Below are positions 10,571-20,044 of a stretch of DNA of 64,000 nt, piece by piece. Numbering within the stretch: the stretch's first letter is position 1; each line of letters starts with the position of its first letter. The stretch is from NCBI GenBank assembly GCA_947173945.1, contig CAMWGV010000007.1, positions 1 through 64,000 on the forward strand. The letters run 5' to 3'. The position numbers and the translations under genes were made by a program. Source of the stretch: an uncultured Lachnospiraceae bacterium (GTDB lineage Bacteria; Bacillota; Clostridia; Lachnospirales; Lachnospiraceae). The notes under the pieces were generated by a model. The model worked only from the letters and a program-made list of their open reading frames with translations. It was not told the origin of the DNA and searched no databases.

Positions 10571-10925
10571 AATTTAAGTTGTATGGCTTACCCACCGCAG
10601 TCACATACTGCTATACACATAAAACACGCTTTCGCTCGTCTCCGACGTAACGGTACTAAGAGCTTGGATTTCAGTTGCATAGACGCATGCATGTAAAACC
10701 GTTTGAAGACGTCGGTACTTAAATTGCCGGTGTAAGATTCCTTGATATGGAAATATCTTAAACCGGCAATTTTTAGTACCGCTACGTCGGAGACGAGCGA
10801 AAGCGTGTTTTTATATGCATGCGTCTATGCAACTGAAATTCAAACTCAAGTACCGACGTCTTCAAACGGTTTTTTGTGTATAGCAGCATGTGACTGCGGT
10901 GGGCAAGCCATTCAACTCAAATCTT
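10571..10925. repeat. ~355 bp nested palindrome carrying two oppositely oriented copies of a fixed junction module (A..B' outer, B..A' inner)
   Basis: Outer arms 10571-10622/10871-10925; module A 10625-10659 with B' 10848-10872; middle arms 10661-10697/10809-10849; module B 10698-10720 with A' 10773-10808; apex hairpin 10721-10772. Confidence 0.88.
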
Positions 10926-10941
10926 AATGTGACTGCCCTTT

Positions 10942-12378
10942 TTAGTATGCTTTTCCAAAGTAAACCATTTTCTTGGCAGGCTTACCACAGTGAACACAAA
11001 CCTCTGAAAGGCTTTCCTGATTAAATGGCATACATCTAGTTGTGGCTCCTGTCTCATCTTTAATAGCTGTCTCACATTCTTCTTCTTCACACCACATAGC
11101 TTTTATAAAGCCTTGTTTGTTTTCCAGTATATCAGTAAACTCTTCCCAGCTTGTTGCAGTACGGGTATTTTCGTCACGATGCTTTTTTGCACGTTCAAAC
11201 ATATCACTTTGCATCGCTTCCAGAATTTCATTTACTTTTGCAGAAAGTTCATCAAAGGAAACTACCGTTTTCTCTCTTGTATCTCTTCTTACAATAACTG
11301 CCTGTCCTGCTTCAATATCCTTAGGTCCGACTTCAACTCTTAATGGTATTCCTCTCATTTCCTGTTCAGCAAACTTAAAGCCCGGATTTTTATCTGAGGC
11401 ATCAACCTTTACACGAACAGATGCCGATAATATTTTTCTAAGCTCCTCCGCCTTTTCAAGCACACCCTCTTTTTTCTGCATAATTGGTACAATCATCACC
11501 TGCGTAGGTGCAATTTTCGGAGGAAGTACAAGCCCGCTGTCATCTCCGTGAACCATAATAATAGCCCCGATAAGCCTTGTTGTCATTCCCCACGATGTCT
11601 GGTGAACATACTGAAGCTTATTTTCCTTGTCCGTGTATTGAATATCAAATGCTTTCGCAAAGCCATCCCCAAAATTATGGCTTGTTCCTGACTGAAGTGC
11701 TTTTCCGTCATGCATAAGCGCCTCTATCGTATAGGTTGCCTCCGCTCCCGCAAATTTTTCTTTATCAGTCTTCTTTCCCTTTATTACAGGCATGGCAAGA
11801 ACCTCTTCACAGAAATCAGCATATACATTCAACATCTGTATCGTTCTCTCCTCTGCCTCATCAGCAGTAGCATGAGCCGTATGACCCTCCTGCCATAAAA
11901 ACTCTCTGGAGCGTAGAAAAGGTCTGGTCTCCTTTTCCCACCTGACAACGGAGCACCACTGGTTATAAACCTTTGGCAAATCCCTGTATGACTGGATTTC
12001 TTTACTGTAAAAATCACAGAACAATGTTTCCGATGTAGGTCTTACACACATTCTCTCCTGAAGGGGATTAAGACCTCCATGCGTTACCCATGCAACCTCC
12101 GGTGCAAACCCCTCAACATGATCCTTTTCTTTCTGAAGAAGGCTTTCCGGTATAAACATAGGAAGATATACGTTCTCAACACCAGTCGCCTTAAAACGCT
12201 CATCAAGCTGCTTTTGTATCAGCTCCCATATGGCATATCCTGCCGGTTTCAAAACCATACATCCTTTAACACTTGTATAATCTATAAGTCCCGCCTTGGT
12301 AACCACATCCGTATACCATTGTGGGAAATCCTCCTCCATGGAAGTTATTTGCTCTACTAACTTTTTTTCCTTAGCCAT
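10942..12378 (-). CDS. proS: Prolyl-tRNA synthetase (archaeal/eukaryotic-like type)
   Basis: [56 protein letters not shown]. Confidence 0.93.
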   Translation of the reverse strand: MAKEKKLVEQITSMEEDFPQWYTDVVTKAGLIDYTSVKGCMVLKPAGYAIWELIQKQLDERFKATGVENVYLPMFIPESLLQKEKDHVEGFAPEVAWVTHGGLNPLQERMCVRPTSETLFCDFYSKEIQSYRDLPKVYNQWCSVVRWEKETRPFLRSREFLWQEGHTAHATADEAEERTIQMLNVYADFCEEVLAMPVIKGKKTDKEKFAGAEATYTIEALMHDGKALQSGTSHNFGDGFAKAFDIQYTDKENKLQYVHQTSWGMTTRLIGAIIMVHGDDSGLVLPPKIAPTQVMIVPIMQKKEGVLEKAEELRKILSASVRVKVDASDKNPGFKFAEQEMRGIPLRVEVGPKDIEAGQAVIVRRDTREKTVVSFDELSAKVNEILEAMQSDMFERAKKHRDENTRTATSWEEFTDILENKQGFIKAMWCEEEECETAIKDETGATTRCMPFNQESLSEVCVHCGKPAKKMVYFGKAY

Positions 12379-12451
12379 TATTTTTCTCCTATATTAAAAA
12401 TTCAATAAAATTTCTTTCTTATATTATCGTAATTTCTCTTTATAATCCACC

Positions 12452-13153
12452 TTAAAACTCGTCAAGCTCAATTACATCAAAGGCTCCACCCACAGGCTCA
12501 TTTTTAAAAACCATGTGCTCCCCTGTTACAGGATGCTCAAGTTCAATTCTTGAGGAGTGTAATCCTATCTCTCTATATATTCGCTTGGTTTTTGCGAACT
12601 TGGGATTATATTTTGTATCACCCCAAATGCCGCAACCTCTTGATGCAAGCTGTGCCCTTATCTGATGATGTCTGCCGGTTCCAAGCTCAATCAGCACATA
12701 TGACAAAATTCCGTCATCCGTCTCCATAACATCCAATACCTCGTAATAAAGTACAGCCTTCTTGGCACCCTTATCACCTTTATTTGCAATTACAGTTTTG
12801 TTTGTTTTGGGATCATGTGCAAGGAAGTCAACCAGTTCTCCTTCTTCATCCGGTAACTCTCCTGTTATTATTGCCTGATAAAACTTAACCATAGTACCAT
12901 CCGATACCTGAGCACTAAGCTTTGCTGCCGCCTCAGGTGTCCTTGCAAATACCATAACACCCCCTACGGGTCGGTCAAGCCTATGTACCGCAGCAAGATA
13001 TGGTTCCTCATCAGACTTACTGTTATCAAATATATAATTTTTGAGCAATGTCAGCATGTCCTCATCATTCGATTTATCTCTCTGGGCAGGTACACCACAG
13101 GGCTTTACACATACGAGCATTGCTTCATCTTCATAAAGAATATCCAGTTTCAT
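12452..13153 (-). CDS. RluA-family pseudouridine synthase
   Basis: VHRLDRPVGGVMVFARTPEAAAKLS; ELGTGRHHQIRAQLASRG. Confidence 0.92.
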   Translation of the reverse strand: MKLDILYEDEAMLVCVKPCGVPAQRDKSNDEDMLTLLKNYIFDNSKSDEEPYLAAVHRLDRPVGGVMVFARTPEAAAKLSAQVSDGTMVKFYQAIITGELPDEEGELVDFLAHDPKTNKTVIANKGDKGAKKAVLYYEVLDVMETDDGILSYVLIELGTGRHHQIRAQLASRGCGIWGDTKYNPKFAKTKRIYREIGLHSSRIELEHPVTGEHMVFKNEPVGGAFDVIELDEF

Positions 13154-13240
13154 TTTCTCAGCATCCCACTTCTAATCTAAATATTTATGTAGTATGTATC
13201 AGACACTAGTATACTCAATTCCATTTATATTTTCAACTAA

Positions 13241-13957
13241 TTAATGCCTTTTCCTTCCAAATAATCTTTTACTTTTTGTTGCTGCAACCTCCTCATTTGC
13301 CCGTTGAATCTGCCTTAAACACTCGTCCAGTTTTCTGAACCTCGCTTCCTCACGTTCCTCCTTCTCTCTCATTATGATGTCCATTTGCTTCATTACATCC
13401 TCTGTTATTTCTGACTTGATGGTATTTGTCAGGACACCTTTGTTCTCCCTGAATGCATTCGCAACCATTCTGTTCATCAACGTTTGCATCTGTGCAATTT
13501 TAAAATCTACAATATTATCCTGCGTGTCTGTAGAAAGCTCACTGCCGGTTGATATCTCCGAATTTTTTTCTTCCTTATAATTTTCCGTTTGAGCATTTTC
13601 AATGGTATTCTCTTTATCGCTATTAAGGTTACCTTTTTCCTCTGATTTATCATTTATATGTGTATCTTTACTAGTTTCAACCGTTTTATTATCATCCTCA
13701 GGTACAGTTCCCTCATTGCTGATATTTTCTGTTTTTTTTCTTGCTTTCTCAATAGATTTTTTTATATCCTTCAGAGGTACTCCATCTGCTCTGAGCCGCT
13801 TTATTTCGCTAAACATCCGCAAATCCTTTTCCTCATAATAACGATGTCCCATACTATTTCTCTTTATTTCAAGTCCAAGTTCCTCCTCCCAATATCTAAG
13901 TACATGAGCTTCAATTCCCAGCCTTTTTGTGGCGTCCTTTATCATAAAATTATCCAT
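13241..13957 (-). CDS. MerR-like HTH DNA-binding protein
   Basis: MDNFMIKDATKRLGIEAHVLRYWEEELGLEIKRNSMGHRYY; charged, low-complexity C-terminal half; SD AAGGGGG upstream. Confidence 0.8.
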   Translation of the reverse strand: MDNFMIKDATKRLGIEAHVLRYWEEELGLEIKRNSMGHRYYEEKDLRMFSEIKRLRADGVPLKDIKKSIEKARKKTENISNEGTVPEDDNKTVETSKDTHINDKSEEKGNLNSDKENTIENAQTENYKEEKNSEISTGSELSTDTQDNIVDFKIAQMQTLMNRMVANAFRENKGVLTNTIKSEITEDVMKQMDIIMREKEEREEARFRKLDECLRQIQRANEEVAATKSKRLFGRKRH

Positions 13958-14207
13958 GTACATCCCCCTTTTCAAAATTATATTGTATGCGACATATTTT
14001 ACCATAACAAGCCTTTCAGGCAGTCCTTAATCGTCCGCCAAATAAATCACATTTTCTACTTTATTAGACCATCCATCATTTGTTTTTTTCCCAAAAATGT
14101 ATATACTATATTTAAAATGGCATTTTATCAATTGACAGCCTTTCTTTCCGTGTGTATAATCACAATGACAAGAATAGTTGTCATTATGCTTTAAGAAGGA
14201 GGCTATT

Positions 14208-16094
14208 ATGTTTAGTTTTAACAAGAAAAAAATCATATCTATCTTACTTGTTTCAGCCATGATGCTGTCACTTGTTGGATGTGGAAAAAAAGACGACACG
14301 ACAGATAGCGGAGATACTACCTCTACAGTCGCTGATTCTCAGATAATTTCCACTGGTACAGATCCAGTGCCGGATGTAGAATATATCGAGGCAAAGGAAA
14401 CCCCAGATTCTGAGGAAGCTTTAGCTGAGCAGCAAAAATTTGAGGATTATCTTGCCAAAAATTTTGAAGATAGTGTAACTGAGGACACGGTAACTCTCCA
14501 TTACTCTATTGCCCATCCTGAAAAAATGAATATTGAAGCTCCTGAAGTAACATATGGAGACGTTGACATTACTGAGGAAGGGTTAGCCAAAGAGGAACAG
14601 GAAACAAAGGATACCATTGCTGAGCTCGAAGCAATTAATTATGACCTGCTCACGACTGACCAAAAGTTCACATATAATATACTTATGGAATATCTTCAAA
14701 CCTCTATGCTCTCATACAAAAATCCATATTTATACGAACCTTTTGCGTACACCAGTGGTATACAATCCAACCTTCCTATCACAATGTCTGAATATAAATT
14801 TTATGACAAAGAGGATGTGGATGACTACATTAAGCTTTTGGAAATAATGCCTGATTACATTTCGCCATTACTTGAATTTGAACAGATAAAATCTGACAAG
14901 GGATTATTTATGTCAAGCCATTCTGCCAGCGAAGTGATAAGACAGTGTAATGAGTTCATTGCCGACCCTGAAAAAAATCTTTTAATAGAAACCTTTAATG
15001 ACCGTATTGGTGATGTGGAAGGTCTCTCCGATGAAGATATAGAAAACTACAAACAGGCAAATCACGATGCAGTTATAAACAAGGTTATTCCAACATACAA
15101 GGAAATCATTTCAAAATTTGAGGAGCTCCAAAATACAGGTAAAAACGATATGGGCTTGTGCAACCTTGATGGTGGTAAAGAATATTATGAGTATCTCCTC
15201 AAATCAAAGGTAGGAACAACCCATACTGCTGATGAAATATGCACTCTACTGGATGAACGTATTGCTTCCACGATGGAAGAGTTGACAACGCTTGCTATGG
15301 GAAATTATGAAGATATCATGTCATACTATGATGAATACGAAAGCTTTTACAGCGATGTTGAACCAAAGGAAACCATTGAATTTTTTGAGGATGCATTTTC
15401 CAAAAGCTTCCCGAAAATTCCGGAAATTGACTTCACCGTAACACCTGTACACGAGTCTCTTGTAGATATGGTAAGCCCTGCATTTTACATGACTCCGCCT
15501 ATGGATGCTTACGATGAAAATGTTATCCATACCAATATGGGAAGCAAGGGTGCCGGAGCATTATGGAGCACACTTGCACACGAAGGTGTTCCGGGACATA
15601 TGTACCAGTTTGTTTATTTCCTTTCCAGCAATCCTACGCCGCTGCGTACATTACTTAACTTTAACGGCTATCAGGAGGGTTGGGCATCCTATGTTGAAAT
15701 GATGTCATTTGACTATTATGACTTCAGCAAGGATACCTATGCGGAAATAGAACGATTTAACACGAAGCTGAACCTTCTTCTTTCTGCCAGAATTGACATT
15801 GGTGTTAACTATGAAGGCTGGACCCTTGAGGAAACTGCTGATTTCTTAAACAATAATGGTTTCGACGGAAGTGCTGCACAGGACATTATAGACTATGTTG
15901 TTGCTGAGCCTTGTAATTATCAAATGTATTGTACCGGCTGGCTTGAATTCCAGTTGCTTCGTGAAATGGCAGAGACCGAATTAGGAGAAAGGTTTAATGA
16001 GAAAAACTTCCATCAGGTTGTTCTTGATGCAGGTCCATGCCAGTTTAAATATGTAAAAGAAAAAGTTCAAAAATATATAGACGCTACAAAATAA
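14208..16094 (+). CDS. DUF885-family lipoprotein (putative metallopeptidase)
   Basis: Lipobox LSLVGCGK; LAHEGVPGHMYQ motif; SD AAGGAGG before ATG. Confidence 0.88.
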   Translation: MFSFNKKKIISILLVSAMMLSLVGCGKKDDTTDSGDTTSTVADSQIISTGTDPVPDVEYIEAKETPDSEEALAEQQKFEDYLAKNFEDSVTEDTVTLHYSIAHPEKMNIEAPEVTYGDVDITEEGLAKEEQETKDTIAELEAINYDLLTTDQKFTYNILMEYLQTSMLSYKNPYLYEPFAYTSGIQSNLPITMSEYKFYDKEDVDDYIKLLEIMPDYISPLLEFEQIKSDKGLFMSSHSASEVIRQCNEFIADPEKNLLIETFNDRIGDVEGLSDEDIENYKQANHDAVINKVIPTYKEIISKFEELQNTGKNDMGLCNLDGGKEYYEYLLKSKVGTTHTADEICTLLDERIASTMEELTTLAMGNYEDIMSYYDEYESFYSDVEPKETIEFFEDAFSKSFPKIPEIDFTVTPVHESLVDMVSPAFYMTPPMDAYDENVIHTNMGSKGAGALWSTLAHEGVPGHMYQFVYFLSSNPTPLRTLLNFNGYQEGWASYVEMMSFDYYDFSKDTYAEIERFNTKLNLLLSARIDIGVNYEGWTLEETADFLNNNGFDGSAAQDIIDYVVAEPCNYQMYCTGWLEFQLLREMAETELGERFNEKNFHQVVLDAGPCQFKYVKEKVQKYIDATK

Positions 16095-16110
16095 ATATAC
16101 GGATTTTACA

Positions 16111-16160
16111 ATATATGTGCCAATTTAATTTGCTGATTTATACAAATTAAATTGGCACAA
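16111..16160. terminator. Perfect 16-bp inverted repeat between DUF885 gene and pckA
   Basis: GTGCCAATTTAATTTG-ctgatttata-CAAATTAAATTGGCAC followed by AAAAATATT. Confidence 0.5.
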
Positions 16161-16165
16161 AAATA

Positions 16166-16194
16166 TTGACTTATCCCAATCTTGCTTATATACT
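16166..16194 (+). promoter_or_regulatory. Sigma-A-type promoter for pckA
   Basis: TTGACT-17 nt-TATACT upstream of pckA, with SD AGGAGG before its ATG. Confidence 0.7.
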
Positions 16195-16255
16195 TATGTT
16201 GGTTAACTTTTTAATGTTAATAATTAAATAAAAATAAATTTTAGGAGGAAAAGTA

Positions 16256-17992
16256 ATGTCAACAAAAGCAAATTACAAACTTGATGAAATTGGTGCAGGT
16301 AAAGTTGGCTTTCCAAGAACAGGTGAAGCCGTAACAAATACTCGTGCCATCATCGAAGCAGCTTACTATGGAAATAATGTAGTAAAGGTAAACACCTTAA
16401 AGGAAGCTTACAACCTTGCAAAAAACTCACCTGGAACTATCGTAACAGATATGCCTGTATACAGAGGTGAGGAATTTGGTCTTGATGCTGATGCAAAGGT
16501 TTTATTATTTAACGATGGTGCAGTTACTGGCCGTTACGCAGCAGCCCGCCGTATAAAGGGTGAGCCTGGTGTAGATGCTGGCAAACTTGATAAGGTTGTT
16601 ATGGATGCCATATACAAATCACGCTTTAAGAAGCTTTATCATGCAACTTGTTTCGTTGGTCTTGACCCTGAATTTATGGCTAAGGCACATCTTCTTATTC
16701 CAGAAGGTGAGGAAAACCTTCTTTACAACTGGATGTTAAACTTCCAGTACATGTCAGATGAGTATGTTAAGATGTACAAAAACTCCAAGCCAATCGCTGA
16801 TGGTAAGGAGCCTGATATATACATATTCTCAGACCCACAGTGGGTACCAACTGAGAGTCCTGATGTTGATTACAGTTGCTTAAGTGACCCACTTACACTT
16901 TGTTACTTCGATACAGACCAGAACTGTGCTGCTATTCTTGGTATGAAGTACTTTGGAGAGCACAAAAAGGGAACTCTTACAATGGCATGGGCACTTGCAA
17001 ACAGAAATGGTTATGCTTCCTGTCATGGTGGACAGAAGGAATACTCACTGGAAGGCGGTAAGAAGTTCGTTGCATCTGTTTATGGTCTTTCAGGTTCAGG
17101 TAAATCAACTCTTACTCATGCTAAGCATGATGGAAAATATGATGCATTTGGTGGAATCAAGGTACTTCATGATGATGCATTTATTATTAACTCAGATACA
17201 TGTGCTTCCATAGCACTTGAGCCTACTTATTTTGACAAGACTGCTGATTATCCTACAGGATGTCCTGATAACCAGTACCTGCTTACAGTTCAGAACTGTT
17301 CAGCAACTATGGATGAGGATGGAAAAATCCAGCTTGTTACAGAAGATATCAGAAATGGTAATGGTCGTGCAATCAAGTCAAAGCTTTGGTCACCAAACCG
17401 TGTAGATAAGATTGATGCTCCTGTAAATGCAATTTTCTGGATTATGAAGGACCCAACAATCCCACCTGTAATTAAACTTAAGGGTTCCGCACTTGCATCT
17501 GTTATGGGTGCTACACTTGCAACTAAGACTTCAACAGCTGAGCGTGTTGCTGCCGGTACTGATATGAATGCACTTCGTATCGTTCCTTACGCTAACCCAT
17601 TCAGAACTTATCCACTTGTTAATGACTACGTTAAGTTCAAGAAGCTTGTTGAGGAAAAGAACGTAGATTGCTACATTGTCAATACAGGTGACTTCATGGG
17701 AACTAAGTGTAAGCCTGCTGATACTCTTGGAATTCTTGAGACAATTGTTGAAGGTAAAGCTACATTTGAGAAGTGGGGTCCATTTGAGGATATCGAGATT
17801 ATGTACGACTGGTCAGGCAAGACTGCTGACTTTAAGCCAAATCTTGATGATGCTGAGTACAGAGCTGCTCTTAAGTCAGCAATGCAGAATCGTGTAGATG
17901 CTGTAGAAGGCTTCGCAACTAAGAAGGAAGGCTATGACAAGCTTCCTGATGAAGCACTTGAGGCTCTTAAGAAGTTAGTAAATGCACTTTAA
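16256..17992 (+). CDS. pckA: Phosphoenolpyruvate carboxykinase (ATP)
   Basis: SVYGLSGSGKSTLTHAKH; GVDAGKLDKVVMDAIYKSRFKKLYHATCFVG. Confidence 0.93.
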   Translation: MSTKANYKLDEIGAGKVGFPRTGEAVTNTRAIIEAAYYGNNVVKVNTLKEAYNLAKNSPGTIVTDMPVYRGEEFGLDADAKVLLFNDGAVTGRYAAARRIKGEPGVDAGKLDKVVMDAIYKSRFKKLYHATCFVGLDPEFMAKAHLLIPEGEENLLYNWMLNFQYMSDEYVKMYKNSKPIADGKEPDIYIFSDPQWVPTESPDVDYSCLSDPLTLCYFDTDQNCAAILGMKYFGEHKKGTLTMAWALANRNGYASCHGGQKEYSLEGGKKFVASVYGLSGSGKSTLTHAKHDGKYDAFGGIKVLHDDAFIINSDTCASIALEPTYFDKTADYPTGCPDNQYLLTVQNCSATMDEDGKIQLVTEDIRNGNGRAIKSKLWSPNRVDKIDAPVNAIFWIMKDPTIPPVIKLKGSALASVMGATLATKTSTAERVAAGTDMNALRIVPYANPFRTYPLVNDYVKFKKLVEEKNVDCYIVNTGDFMGTKCKPADTLGILETIVEGKATFEKWGPFEDIEIMYDWSGKTADFKPNLDDAEYRAALKSAMQNRVDAVEGFATKKEGYDKLPDEALEALKKLVNAL

Positions 17993-18020
17993 TTAGTACA
18001 TTAACGATAATTAAATTAAA

Positions 18021-18058
18021 GAAACTGCAGTGTTATATGCACTGCAGTTTTTATTTTA
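18021..18058 (+). terminator. Intrinsic terminator after pckA
   Basis: AAACTGCAGTG-ttatatg-CACTGCAGTTTTTATTTT. Confidence 0.8.
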
Positions 18059-18080
18059 AGTTCTAATAAATAAGCACTAA

Positions 18081-18114
18081 AAATTGCCTGTACAATTCCT
18101 GTACAGGCAATTCA
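18081..18114 (-). terminator. Terminator for the hybrid histidine kinase gene
   Basis: AATTGCCTGTACA-attcc-TGTACAGGCAATT perfect stem; T-tract on minus strand. Confidence 0.75.
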
Positions 18115-18139
18115 AATACACTTCTTATAATGTTTTATA

Positions 18140-19906
18140 TTACTCTTTCTTGTCTATATACTTATTGAGTGTCTCGACAACTGTGTTAAGATTGTATGGC
18201 TTTGCAATGTAATCATCAAGTTTATTTTCAAGTATACGCTCTTTATCTCCAAACATAGCTCTTGCCGTTACTGCTATAATCGGAAGTCTGCGCTTGTGCT
18301 CCTTTTGCTCTATCTCACGAATTTCCTGAGTTGCCGTTATACCATCCATAACCGGCATCTGCACATCAAAAAGTGCAGCATCATATTCTTTCTGCTTAAA
18401 CAGCTCAATAGCCTTCTCACCGTTTTCAGCAATGTCATATGAGAAACCTGCCATACCTAACAGTTTTCCAATAACCTGCTGGTTAACCGGTTCATCCTCT
18501 GCAACAAGGATTCTAGCCTTACTATGTGCATTAATAGAGAAAAGAGCAACATCCTCTTTCTTGTCTTCATCCTTATCAGCATCAACCTCAGCCGCCTTAA
18601 CTACTTTAAGAGGTATCTCAGCTATAAAAGTTGAACCAATACCTTCCTTACTCTGTACGGTAATAGTTCCTCCCATAAGCTCCGCTATCTGCTTTGAAAT
18701 AACAAGACCTAAACCGGAACCTCCAAACTTTCTTGTATCAGAAGCATCTACCTGCGAAAATCTTATGAACAGCTTATCCATGTTCTTTTCTGATATACCA
18801 ATACCAGAATCTGCTACTGCAATTCTGATGTTTATTGAATCTGCACCTGTATCTATAGCAGCAATCTTAACTCTTACACTGCCCTCAGGTGTAAATTTGA
18901 GTGCGTTTGACAACAGGCAGTTCAGTATCTGTTGTATTCTCTGTCCATCACCCTTGACAAGCTTTGGAATATTGTTTCCAAATGCACAGTCAAGTGCAAG
19001 ACCCTTATTTGTAGCGATAGGAACCTGTGCTGCCACGGTTTCCTCAATAGCACTCTTAATATCAAATATCTCATCCTTAAGGTTATATTTACCTGCTTCA
19101 AGCTTACTTATATCAAGAATGTCATTTATTAATCTGAGGAGTGTGTCTGCACAATTCTTTGCAGTCAAAAGGTTGTCTCTGTAATCTGCCTGTAAATCTT
19201 CAGCCATAAGTGTAAGCTGAAGCATACCAAGAATTCCATTAATAGGGGTTCTTATCTCATGGCTCATGTTTGCAAGGAACTCAGCCTGAGTCTTGTATGC
19301 AGCATTTGCATCCTCAATGGCTGCGGAAAGCTTATTCTCCGTTTCCTTTTGCTCAGTGATATCTATAACAACCATATTTATGTAATCTGCCTCTGACTTG
19401 TACATAACAGTGTTGAACACTCTTCCCAGCTTCTCCATGGTAATTTCAACATCCATGAAGTCACCTTGTTTCGTTCCTGATGTATTGTATGCCATAAACC
19501 ACGCATTTATATCACGAAGAACATCTATCTTGCTTTCCCCAAGAATTTTTCCTGTATAATCTGACTCGTCAAGATTAAAATAATTTCCAAATCTTTCATT
19601 TGCATCCTCAATGCAAAATCCACTATTATTTCCAACTGAGTCAGTAATAATCTTTGCTTGGGCAAAGCCAATCGGAAGATTCATAAACAGCTTTTTATAC
19701 TTGTCACTCTTTGAATGTCCGGCTATCTCGTCACCACAAAGGGCAAATATTGCAACCCCGGCAACACCTGCTGACAATATACCTGTTATAAGACCTGCCA
19801 ATACTGAATGAAAGGCTACCCCCAAAATAATTCCCACCACAACTTGAATTGCAGCAACAATAATGAGCAGCTTCTGCCAACCCATCTTTTTCAATTTTTC
19901 CATCAA
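18140..19906 (-). CDS. Hybrid sensor histidine kinase/response regulator
   Basis: FLANMSHEIRTPINGILGML H-box; GSGLGLVISKQI G-box; receiver domain DVQMPVMDGI. Confidence 0.92.
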   Translation of the reverse strand: MMEKLKKMGWQKLLIIVAAIQVVVGIILGVAFHSVLAGLITGILSAGVAGVAIFALCGDEIAGHSKSDKYKKLFMNLPIGFAQAKIITDSVGNNSGFCIEDANERFGNYFNLDESDYTGKILGESKIDVLRDINAWFMAYNTSGTKQGDFMDVEITMEKLGRVFNTVMYKSEADYINMVVIDITEQKETENKLSAAIEDANAAYKTQAEFLANMSHEIRTPINGILGMLQLTLMAEDLQADYRDNLLTAKNCADTLLRLINDILDISKLEAGKYNLKDEIFDIKSAIEETVAAQVPIATNKGLALDCAFGNNIPKLVKGDGQRIQQILNCLLSNALKFTPEGSVRVKIAAIDTGADSINIRIAVADSGIGISEKNMDKLFIRFSQVDASDTRKFGGSGLGLVISKQIAELMGGTITVQSKEGIGSTFIAEIPLKVVKAAEVDADKDEDKKEDVALFSINAHSKARILVAEDEPVNQQVIGKLLGMAGFSYDIAENGEKAIELFKQKEYDAALFDVQMPVMDGITATQEIREIEQKEHKRRLPIIAVTARAMFGDKERILENKLDDYIAKPYNLNTVVETLNKYIDKKE

Positions 19907-20044
19907 TGAAACACCCCTATTCTATCGTTTTTCATAACTCCTCGTTGTGTAAAGTGTTAATCACTGCCACTTCACAAATATATCACAATATATTAATCAT
20001 TCTACTATATATTTAAGTTATGGTCAATCTTAATAAGGCGAATT

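Noticed and set aside
10742-10927. 61 aa ORF inside the nested palindrome
   Set aside because: Made entirely of inverted-repeat sequence; no protein family or SD; better explained as non-coding.
11042-11551. 169 aa plus-strand ORF opposite proS
   Set aside because: Antisense to a clearly conserved gene; serine-rich low-complexity composition typical of a shadow ORF.
18432-19184. 250 aa plus-strand ORF opposite the hybrid kinase
   Set aside because: Antisense shadow of a gene with clear kinase and receiver motifs.
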